From positions 145,200,494 to 145,264,493 of the forward strand of contig BSWB01000005.1 of NCBI GenBank assembly GCA_033239125.1: 64,000 nt of DNA. Direction: 5' to 3'. The stretch comes from Fagopyrum homotropicum (taxonomy: Eukaryota > Streptophyta > Magnoliopsida > Caryophyllales > Polygonaceae). Positions 54,991 to 64,000 of the stretch are shown in pieces. The position numbers were made by a program, and so were the translations under genes. Each line of letters opens with the position of its first letter. Positions within the stretch are counted from its first letter, which is position 1. The notes below the pieces were generated by a model, which ran no database searches, was not told the DNA's origin, and saw only the letters and a list, made by a program, of their open reading frames with translations.

Positions 54991-56035
54991 TTAAGCAGCC
55001 ATATGCTTCTCCAGAGCAGCCTGAAGTTCCTCCTTCCTAGATCCAGTGACCTTTCCGAGAATCTTCCCTTCTTTAACGAACACGAAGGTTGGCATCGATT
55101 CTACAGCCCAGTCGTTTGCAACGGACTGTATATAGTGCCACAAAGATTTAATCAAGTGTAAGCAACTACCAGAATTCAGAAATCAGAAGTGTAATCTGAA
55201 TACAAACCCTCAACTCATCAACGTCCACCTTCACAAATATGACGTTTGGTTGTTTCTTCGCGAGATCAGCCAGGAACGGTGCCATGACTCGGCAAGGACC
55301 GCACCATGAAGCGGCGAAGTCCACAACCATCTGCATTCATGCAAATGTCAATCAGGAATCACTATAAGCAGCTACAATTGAAACACAATTTCCATATATA
55401 CAACTATGAAGCAAACTCTGTCATATCATACAATCTTATACTGAGATTAAAAAAAATCATCGATAAGAGATGATCATCATAACATTACGGAAAACTAAAA
55501 GCATCGGAATTGAAATGCAAAACATTGCATCGTGTTATCACCAAGAGGGAAAGCTGTCAAAGTCCGTCGACGGACCGCCCCCGCAAGTGCAACTAGAGGA
55601 TATAGACCGAGTTGCACTTGTCCACAGGTTAGGATCGCGAGCCGAATTGAGGCTAACCGCTCTGATACCATGTCAAAGTCCGATACAGACGGACCGGTAG
55701 AGCGGGGGTCGTGTGCATCCGAGCGCACATGCGCATTAGGCCCAAGCCCAGCACATAAACCCGGCGAGGTTCCATCCTAAAACCAATTGGCAATAGGAGG
55801 AGTAGCCACCGACCTTATATATCAGGCTCGGAGTGTCCCCATCGAGACTTTATTATCTCCAACAAAAGCCATGCGAGATCAATTAACAAACAAATGGACA
55901 TCAACAAAGAATTATGATCTGAAATGAAAACACAAATGAAGATTCAACCAGTTTCTTGGAATCGTTAGCCTTCTGGAGAAGATCGGTCCAGGCATCAACG
56001 GTATGAACTGCGATCACCTCCCCTTCTCCCTCCAT
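54991..56035 (-). CDS. Thioredoxin h-type, 114 aa
   Basis: Three exons on the minus strand: 55949-56035, 55208-55330 and 54991-55125, all joins in phase zero (29 + 41 + 44 residues). It reduces disulphides of target proteins in the cytosol, being recharged by NADPH-thioredoxin reductase. The active site W-C-G-P-C is at 38-42, preceded by V-V-D-F-A-A-S. The cis-Pro motif M-P-T-F and the Gly-containing C-terminal strand are present. No transit peptide: the acidic start M-E-G-E-G-E-V-I-A fits subgroup I h-type proteins. The first intron (618 bp) contains a TRIM-like retroelement. The gene is convergent with the beta-galactosidase and divergent from the methyltransferase gene. Confidence 0.93.
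55555..55864 (-). mobile_element. TRIM-like retroelement in intron 1 of the thioredoxin gene, 310 bp
   Basis: The 5-bp target duplication AAAGC is at 55550-55554 and 55865-55869. On the minus strand it begins TGTTGGAGATAATAAAG, runs through a 194-bp LTR (55864-55671) ending in CA, then has TGGTATCAGAGCGG, a primer-binding site for initiator tRNA-Met. About 100 bp of non-coding sequence follows, and it ends in CTTTGACA, the last bases of a second LTR that is otherwise missing. It lies in the same sense as the host gene. The LTR is homologous to the solo LTR at 22530-22725. Confidence 0.88.
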
Positions 56036-57286
56036 ATCTCTCTGTTAAGCTTTCTGAAACAGAATGAAAGCAACAACGTCCTCAGGTGATCATCGGGTCT
56101 ATAAATAAACCAAGTTTTCCAACCAAAATATATTTTATGGATCAGGCCCAAAAATGGAAAGTGGGCGTATTGTGGAATACGATGTCGTTTTGTGGTTGGT
56201 AGTTGGGATTGGAGAGCTGGTTGCTTAAAGAAACCCTAGGGCTCTCGCAAAGAGAATTTGGGGAAAAAGGGGATGGCGGCAAATGAGTCAATTACAGAGG
56301 ATGGCGGGAGGGAGATGGAGGTCTGATTCCTGATCGATGGTGGTTAGTTTGGGGACTTGCAGCGACCAAGTCGCATGGCTTGGTTGCTCGTCTCCTTTAT
56401 CATCACCCGTCTCCCTCCCTGTGTGTTTGTGAAGTGAAAAGGAAATGGAATGGAAATTAAGATTAAGGGCTCGTTTGGTATCCATGGTTTTAGTGATCTT
56501 TTCTCTGCGCGTCTTATCCTTGCGCAGGGGCTCTAATCACGTCTCTATCTTTCCAATTTTATCGAAACTGGAACTAAGGGTTTGTTTGGATGTAGATGCT
56601 CTGTTTTTCGGGTTTATGGTTTTGCCACCTCTCTCGTTTGCTGCCCCCCAATCCTCCGAACCTAGTGATGATTATCTGAAGGTTCATTTCAAATTCATCG
56701 TTTTTTCTTCATGTGTGAATTATGAGCATCATGGTGCTCTTAAATTTCATGAAATCAATCTCAGTTTAGAAATTTTAATGCAAAACCCCGACAAAGATTA
56801 GGGCTTGAAATTATTTATAATATCCACCATTTCTGAGCTAATCTACCGATTCGTTGAGCTTTCTTCGATTTTCATTAGCTCATAGCTATATACTCAATAT
56901 GACAGCATGGGGAATCATGCGGAAAACCGCAGGCCCATTTTTTTGAAAAATGATAAAAATTAATGTGATTATTATTACAAAATTTGAACATGAGATATTG
57001 GATCTTAGGTAGTTGCCATCACATAATTTGTTTTCTTACATAAAAAGAGGGAAGTTTACATGATAATTGTATTTTTGCTGTTTTTCGGCTGCTTGCTTGG
57101 TATACATTTTTGATCTGACTAATTCCCTCTTCCTACTCTTGTGGATCTAAGGTTTTACCTCTTGGACTGAATTCATTTGTTACTTCTTAACCCCTTTTCC
57201 CAATTATCATTATCAGTATTACCCACCAGCTTAATGTACTTGATCATCTTTTTGACACCTTCAAACGGAAAAAATTTAAGGTCTTA
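56036..57286. other. Divergent intergenic region, thioredoxin/methyltransferase
   Basis: It should hold both promoters. The half next to thioredoxin (56036-56280) is short and has no clear TATA. The stretch 56440-56810 has a frame of 118 codons without recognisable motif and may be 5' leader or intron of the methyltransferase gene. No independent gene is claimed. Confidence 0.45.
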
Positions 57287-60200
57287 ATGGCGTCAATTGG
57301 GAGGATGAGATCTCAGAAAAGATCATCCTCGTCATCTTATACCTCCACAGTCACCACACTTGCTGTCATTGCCTTCTGTGTCTTAGGTCTATGGATGCTA
57401 ACATCTGATTACATGGTTCCTTCTCAGGTCACCAGTCGAAAACACTCCGACTCCCAAGGCAATTTAGCCACCACCACTGCCAAAAGTGAAGACAGACCTA
57501 CTAATACCAATACCAAAAAATCAGACTCATATGAAGATAATCCTGGTGACCTTTCGGATGATGACCTGACTGCCGATGATCCTCTGAAGCAAGGATTGAA
57601 AAAGGGTAATGGTATTAAGGATGGTGATAAACAAGAGAAAGTTGGGAAATTAGAGGATAAGGATACACATGGTTTGGATGGGAAAGAGTCAGCTGAACAG
57701 CATCAGAAGCAGAATGAGCTACAGGTTTCCGAGGAGTCCTCGTTTACTCAGAATGAAGAATCTGTAGATCACAGAGACCCGGAGAATGCTGTTGCCAATG
57801 GTAAAACTGAAGTCCTGAATGTTGATCAACAAGATCAGGTATTGATTCTTGGTTCCCGTATTTTGAAATGTTATTAATCTGGTTATTTTATATGTAAATG
57901 ATGATCTCCAAGATTGTTTGATCTTTTCATGGTGGTTGAAATACTGCTGGGATGTTGTGATTGACAGTCGGCTATAACAGAAGAAGCAAACAATTCAGAA
58001 GAAACAAAAAATGGTGTTAAGAATTCAGAAACAATAACAAATGCTTTACAAGAAGAACAGAATCAAACCACTCAAACATTCAGCGATGAGACCAAGAAAG
58101 ACCAGACAGCGAAGCCAGAGAGTGAGGACGTGACTTCAAAGGATGACACTCAGCAAGGTGTTACGGTACCCCATGAGACAAAAACGGTGTCAGAAGAGAT
58201 GCCGGAGGGAAACTCTACGGCTACAACCCAGGATACCAAACTGGATACAGCAATAGTACTGCCAAATTCAGGGATCCCAAAGGAGTCGAATGAGTCAAAG
58301 GCGTCCTGGTCAACTCAGGCTTCTGAGTCTAACAAAGAGAAGGAAAGGCACAAGGTGGAGGACGAAAAGAGCGAGGGTAACCCATACGGCTACACATGGC
58401 AACTTTGTAATGTGACGGCTGGGCAAGACTATATACCTTGTTTGGATAATGCAATTGCTCTTAAGAAACTGCATACTACAAAGCATTTTGAGCATCGAGA
58501 GAGGCATTGTCCTGACGAGTCTCCAACTTGTCTGGCTCCACTCCCACTTCTTTACAAGAGACCCATCCCTTGGCCAGAGAGCAGAACCAAGGTTTGAGAG
58601 CATGATCTTCTTCCAAAATAAAGGCGAAAGCTTTAGCTTAAGCTTATTGACCCGATGTTTTGTTTGGTAGATATGGTTTCACAATGTGCCACACCCTGGG
58701 CTAGCAAAGGTCAAAGGGCACCAAAACTGGGTTAAGGTTACAGGAGAGTTTTTAACATTTCCAGGAGGTGGAACACAGTTCATACACGGCGCTCTTCTCT
58801 ACATTGATTTCATTGAAAAGGTAAAATGCTTAAGCATCAAATCAAAGTTACTTCATAACATCAATTTATAACGAGTGTAGTTAGATAGTTGAACAGTGCC
58901 TGTGTATGGATAAAGAAGGGACATTTGGTTTTGCAGGCAGTTCCTAATATTGCATGGGGAAGACATACAAGAGTTGTATTAGATGTAGGATGTGGGGTGG
59001 CTAGCTTTGGTGGATTTCTTTTCGATAGGAATGTTCTTACTATGTCATTTGCACCCAAAGATGAACATGAAGCGCAGGTTCAGTTTGCTTTAGAAAGAGG
59101 CATTCCTGCAATCTCTGCTGTGATGGGTTCTCAGAGACTTCCATTTCCTTCTAGAGTTTTTGACCTTGTACATTGTGCACGTTGCAGGGTTCCGTGGCAC
59201 GTTGAAGGTTCTTGTTACTATTACTGATACAATTTTTTGTTTCATCTTGGTTTAACAATAGTGAGAATGCTTTTAAACATATGTTATGAATTGCTCAAAT
59301 TAGGAGGGAGGCTCCTGCTGGAATTGAACAGGATGCTGCGTCCCGGAGGCTACTTTGTTTGGTCAGCTACACCAGTTTATCAGAAGCTTCCAGAAGATAT
59401 AGAAATTTGGGAAGGTAAGTCAAATTTCCTCTAAAACCAGGATAAGTTGATGCTCTGAAGGCTTATTACAATACAAATTTATGTATTCACGTCAATTTCA
59501 TTTTTTTGCTGATGTTCTTATCTTGATTCATACATAATGTCGTATTTCCACAGCGATGTCCAATCTGACGAAGTCAATGTGCTGGAAGCTAGAGACAATC
59601 CAGAAGAACCAAATAAATAAGATTGCAGCAGCTATTTTCCGAAAACCCACAAAAAATGACTGCTACAAACAACGAGAGCAAGCGACTCCTCCAATGTGTA
59701 AACGTGATGATGACCCAAATGCTGCATGGTATGTACCTCTTCAGTCATGCATGCACTTGGTACCAGTTGAAGAGTATGTGAGAGGAAGCAAATGGCCGGC
59801 AAAATGGCCCAATAGACTAAAGACTCCTCCATACTGGCTAAACAAAACACAAATGGGAATCTACGGTAAGCCGGCTCCAGAAGACTTTATAGCAGACTAT
59901 GAACACTGGAAATATGTAGTAAACAATACATATCTATCATCACTCGGAATCAGCTGGTCAAATGTGAGAAATGTCATGGACATGAGAGCTGTTTATGGCG
60001 GGTTAAGATCCTCTATTCCCTTCATATCTAACTCTTATCCATGTAAACCACGAAAAGATTTAGCCTTTATGACTTACTCTCTACAGGTTTGCAGCTGCAC
60101 TTAAAGACCTCAAAGTATGGGTGATGAATGTCGTCAATGTAAACGCTCCAGATACACTACCCATCATCTTTGAAAGAGGACTATTTGGAATCTATCATGA

Positions 60201-60570
60201 TTGGTGTGAATCCTTCAGTACTTACCCACGTTCTTACGATCTTTTGCATGCGGATCATCTCTTCTCGCAGCTGAAAACAAGGTTTTGCATGGATTCTGGT
60301 TTTAGTATTGTTTAAAGATGATTATATTTGTGTAATGTATTTTCATTTCTTAGGTGCAATCTTGCTTCAGTATTGGCAGAAGTAGATAGAATAGTCAGAC
60401 CAGGAGGGAACTTAATAGTTCGCGATGAATCCAATGTCGTTGGTGAAGTTGAGAATCTACTGAAATCTTTGCACTGGGAGGTTCATCTGACCTTCACCAA
60501 GGATCAAGAAGGGATTCTAAGCGCCACGAAATCTGATTGGCGACCAGAAGAATATGCTCCACCTTTCTGA
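57287..60570 (+). CDS. Golgi pectin-methyltransferase-type protein (PMT24-27 clade), 855 aa
   Basis: Eight exons: 57287-57838, 57968-58591, 58671-58820, 58937-59207, 59304-59414, 59554-60001, 60087-60281 and 60354-60570; 2,568 nt. It is a type II membrane protein: short basic cytosolic tail (R-M-R-S-Q-K-R), one membrane segment at about residues 22-40, then a roughly 300-residue low-complexity stalk rich in Asp, Glu, Lys, Ser and Thr, then the DUF248 catalytic domain. SAM-binding [13 protein letters not shown] is at about 457-469; a second half with V-R-N-V-M-D-M-R-A and the end [10 protein letters not shown] follow. Family members are QUASIMODO2-like putative pectin methyltransferases of the Golgi lumen; the substrate of this clade is not proven. 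The exon 1 ATG is followed by the membrane anchor at normal distance. Intact. Confidence 0.93.
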
Positions 60571-60801
60571 TTTTCCGAAAATGGGTATGAGATATGAGCA
60601 TCAGTTTAGAACTTGAACTGAAATTAGAGATTGTGACATTGACATCAGTTTTTAGTTCAATCTTTTTAAGTTTTCATTAAATTATGAGTTGCTTGAACAT
60701 ACTTATGATTAACATGAAACTTGTAGTGCATTCCAAATCTTGATTACATAAAGCCTTATCACATTATTGCCAAAATGCAGTTGAAACCCTTGAATTTGAG
60801 C
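60571..60801. other. 3' region between convergent genes
   Basis: A short shared 3' interval of about 230 bp between the methyltransferase stop and the aldehyde dehydrogenase stop on the other strand. Their transcripts may overlap. Confidence 0.5.
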
Positions 60802-62615
60802 TTAGTTTCCTCTCTGTGTTCTTGGAGGCTTTTTTAAGCCAAGCAGAAGCAAGATCAACCCAATGTAGTTAAAAGCATAAGTGAGCCTCACAAATTGCAT
60901 CTTGAAATCATTCCAAGGCGGGTATCTTGCGGATAGTTCCGGAAAGAAGCCTCTTCGAAGCACGGCCTTCCCATGGCTGAACGTGTCGAACGAGCTCTTT
61001 CCATGGTAACTTCCCATCCCGCTTTGGCCAATGCCGCCAAAGGGCAGTGTGTCACATATAAACTGTCATCATCATTCCAAAACATCAAATTTGTTACATG
61101 TAAGTTCAAACCAGAGAAAATAAACTGGTGAGCTATAATACCTGTATGACAGCGTCGTTGAAGACGACACTTCCTGATGAAGTCTCTGAGACAATCCTTC
61201 TTCTCAAGTGATCATTGTTTGTGAAAGCATAGATTGTTAAAGGCTTCGACTTTGAGTTTATGAAGTCGATGCTTTCGTTGATGTTCTTCAACTAATAATG
61301 CAAACTAATCAGAATTCAGAAAAAGAATTGCTGTATAACAAAGCTAAATGCTTTCATTAATAGAGTAACAGTGTAAGTCAGACAAAAAATAGAGGGATCT
61401 GCAAAACAAAAGTGCAAAAAAAAGAGTCTAATTACCGTTATGATCGGCAAAATGGGTCCGAAAATCTCGTCATTCATGACACCGGAATCAAGTGGAGGAT
61501 CCAGCAATATAGTTGGCTCAATAAACCTGAAGAAATTTCATGATCAAAATTGTTCACAACAGTAAAACAAGAAGAGTTATAAGACTTACAGTTTTTCCTC
61601 ATCAGAAAAGCCGCCATGAACGACGGTATCTTGAACACCAGGTTCATTGATGAGATTACACAGTCTATCAAAATTGTTCTTGTTGACGATTCTGCTCAAA
61701 TTAGTCATGCTCTTGCTCTCTCCATAGAATCTTTTGATGATCTTTTTGATCATATCAATCTAGAACAGTTCAAAGTAAAATTGAACCATTTGATCAAAGC
61801 TCTTGCAAGAAAATGAGATTTGTTGTATAGAATTGTACCAGTGAAGAAGCAAATTTCTCTTCCACAAGCAAGTAATCTACTGCTATACAAGCTTGGCCGG
61901 CACACGGTCCCCATTTCGCAGCTACGATTCTCATCACAGCTACCTTCAAGTTGGAAGCTACGGAGTTGAAGTCGAAAATGGTGGGGCACTTCCCTCCGAG
62001 CTCGAGGGTGACCGGAGTCAAGTGTTTTGCAGCTTCCGACATGACTATTCGACCAACCCGTGGACTCCCTGTAGATTGATGGGATAATTTATTGTCGATG
62101 TGGGACAAATATGTTTCATAAGTTTACAGTATCAGATACATACATACCAGTAAAGAAAATTTTGTCCCATTTGTGAGTTAATAGAGCTTGAGAGACTTCT
62201 GCTCCTCCTTGGATGACTTTAATGGCATCATTATCCATGTACAAAGGGATAGTATCAGCCAAGAATGAAGAACATGCCGGTGCAAGCTCCGATGGCTTTA
62301 ACACTATCGTGTTTCCTGCAGCTATCGCGCCTATCATTGGCTCCAACGCGACATCTGAAAATGATCGTAAAAAACAAAGCTCAAATTAGCTAAGTAAGCC
62401 TTTTTTTTAATCCGAAAACATTAATCTTGAAAAATATGATCAATGAAAACTTACTAATAGGAAAGTTCCAGGCCGAGATCACGAGAACTAAACCGTATGG
62501 TTCGGGTATGATTTCTCCGGAAGAAGGGATCAAGATCAAAGGTAACCGAACCTGCATTTGTGATCAGTGATTCATGAAACCGAAACCGAAACTCGATTGA
62601 TTTACTAGATCAGTG

Positions 62616-62659
<44 letters not shown>

Positions 62660-62999
62660 CCTTCTTGTTTGACATCCAGCTCTTGAGATTGCTCAAAGCA
62701 TAGTGAATAGATTTCTTAAGAAGACCAACCTACATACAAATCATGGATGAAATTTAAGAAAATCCATCAATTATAATATAAAAAATAAATTAAAATAAAA
62801 ATTGAACCTCGTCCTTGAAAGCTTCGACATGGGATTTGCCAAGATCATGATAAAGGGCACGAGCACACTTAGCTTCATTTTCATTGAGCATCTTCAGTAA
62901 AGCTCTAAGTTGGTTCTTCCTCCACTCCATGCTCCGGGTTAACCCGGCCCGGAAAGTCTCCCGGAGATCCGAAATGCTTTGTTGGATTCTATCTCCCAT
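60802..62999 (-). CDS. ALDH3F1: Aldehyde dehydrogenase family 3 (ALDH3F1-type), 488 aa
   Basis: Nine exons on the minus strand: 62808-62999, 62661-62729, 62455-62551, 62148-62354, 61839-62068, 61590-61759, 61436-61526, 61142-61291 and 60802-61062; 1,467 nt. It oxidises aldehydes to carboxylates with NAD(P)+ and is linked in the family to stress-aldehyde removal. Visible are the cofactor region (W-N-F-P, K-P-S-E, F-T-G-S), the general base E211 in L-E-L-G-G-K, catalytic C249 in G-Q-A-C-I-A, and E-I-F-G-P and [10 protein letters not shown] hydrophobic C-terminal segment ([10 protein letters not shown]) precedes a basic tail, as in membrane-attached class 3 enzymes. The ALDH3F1 rather than 3H1 or 3I1 assignment rests on the lack of a transit peptide, the length and memory of the family. 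A TATA-like tatataag lies just upstream at about 63052. A TA run lies in intron 2 (62625-62652). Confidence 0.92.
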
Positions 63000-64000
63000 C
63001 TTAACAAACGCTGAAGTGGGTCTGTAGGAATTAAGAAGCCATGGATGTGTACTTATATGAGAAATATCTTATACAGGAAATAGAAAGAGGAGAGAGTGAG
63101 CTAGCTGATGACTACTGCCCAACGGCATTATTGAATACGGGCATTTATGAAAGTGTTGATTCTATATTGAAGTTAGTAGATGGGCATTTATGAAAGTCAG
63201 CAAATACAAAGAGGTCCGATTTCGTTTTACAGTTTAATACTCTTTTTATTTAAAATTACTTATAAATAAGTATGTTCTGAAAGTTTAACTAACATATTTA
63301 ATATGGGTATTTATAGTCAGGTAAAAATAAATATAAATTAATGCGTAACTTCTTTTATATATTTATTCAATACATAAATCTATAAATATAAATTATATAT
63401 AAATAAACTAAAATGTATATGTTAAGTTTATTCATGGAGCATGTAGAGGATCTTAGATTCAACATTTTAAAATTAGAGAAAATTGGATGAAATGCACCCA
63501 ATGACTAATAACAGATTTATCCTAATTTAGACGTAATGTAGTCACCAAGAATTGATCTCTTGTTGGTTGCCCCTCCTTCCCACCCTATTACCAACTGGAC
63601 AAGTTGGATTTCACGATTTATTGTAAAATTTTCTTGTACACGATTTCACGATTTCACGATTTATCTTCTTCTAAAATTTTCTTGTACACGATTAATTACT
63701 AATTGATTACGCTGATCAATTCTTGTAAATTTTTTGTAAAATTTTATCAAGAATTTTCTTGGACTTTTGATGATTTACATGAAAAGTACAAGGATGCAAC
63801 ATGCTAGTTTTATCAATTCACGTAAAATTTTTTTGTACTCTTTATGATTTACTAATTAATTACGCTGATTAAAATTGGTAACTTCTTCAAAATGTACCTT
63901 CTTCAATTAGTGATTGTAGGTCAATTAAAAGACATTAATTAATTAGGAATCTTTTAAATCCTTATAGAAGGGCAAATTAGTCTAAAATTTAAAAGATATC
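63000..64000. other. Upstream of the aldehyde dehydrogenase gene; otherwise nothing recognised
   Basis: Promoter-proximal sequence followed by very AT-rich DNA. The stretch near 63480 ('aattggatgaaatgcaccc') is shared with 15067, an old dispersed repeat. The stretch 63600-63860 has a repeated 'aaaattttcttgtacacgat' theme at irregular spacing. No gene. Confidence 0.45.

Noticed and set aside
56462..56590. Third Tourist-like MITE (taagggctcgtttggta ... ctaagggtttgtttgga)
   Set aside because: The two TIR-like words are in the same orientation and not inverted, so at most it is a fragment of two elements.

Overview
The window is nuclear DNA of a flowering plant, most likely a eudicot. It is AT-rich and its genes are multi-exon with GT..AG introns. 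The proteins are plant-specific types: a DYW pentatricopeptide-repeat protein, a GH35 beta-galactosidase with a lectin tail, a Golgi pectin-type methyltransferase and an h-type thioredoxin. There are many class I and class II transposable elements. Nothing in the sequence fixes the species.

Region 1 (about 1-22.7 kb) is a duplicated gene neighbourhood. A unit of 'glycine-rich LEA-like gene, DYW-PPR gene, 5' part of a mitochondrial rRNA dimethylase gene' is present about three times in different states of decay. Copy A (about 4.8-7.6 kb) is dead in both genes. Copy B (about 8.4-13.1 kb) keeps an intact 654-residue PPR gene but a dead LEA-like gene and only the 5' flank of the dimethylase. Copy C (about 16.8-22.4 kb) keeps an intact LEA-like gene and an intact two-exon DIM1B-like dimethylase, but its PPR gene is reduced to a rearranged scrap. 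Between the three copies one working example of each gene survives. MITEs, an odd fold-back element carrying tRNA-like arms, and a solo LTR are scattered through the region.

Region 2 (about 23.4-34.9 kb) is a large Mutator-like transposon lying in a (TA)n microsatellite. It has short inverted ends, GC-rich subterminal tandem repeats, and a plus-strand gene combining a plant-mobile-domain-like part with a C-terminal Ulp1-like domain. Opposite it is a minus-strand FAR1/MULE transposase gene. The Ulp1 catalytic cysteine position reads serine, and the transposase frame is broken by one in-frame TGA. A short AT-rich motif recurs tens of times in its introns and spacers. A 270-bp MITE at 3.6 kb with related ends sits in another (TA)n tract, and its empty site survives in a nearby duplicate.

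Region 3 (about 35-49.7 kb) holds no recognisable host gene. It contains a 1,016-bp near-perfect fold-back element, a tandem duplication whose second copy preserves that element's empty site, several hAT-like elements with 8-bp target duplications, a 2.5-kb probable Ty3/gypsy solo LTR with internal tandem repeats, minisatellites and a Tourist-like MITE.

Region 4 (about 49.7-63 kb) is gene-dense: BGAL3-type beta-galactosidase (+, 19 exons, 856 aa), h-type thioredoxin (-, 3 exons, 114 aa, with a 310-bp TRIM-like retroelement in intron 1), a PMT24-27-type methyltransferase (+, 8 exons, 855 aa) and an ALDH3F1-type aldehyde dehydrogenase (-, 9 exons, 488 aa). For all four, exon lengths sum to whole codons, which supports the models. 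Two of them act on the cell wall or Golgi; otherwise the genes show no obvious shared pathway.
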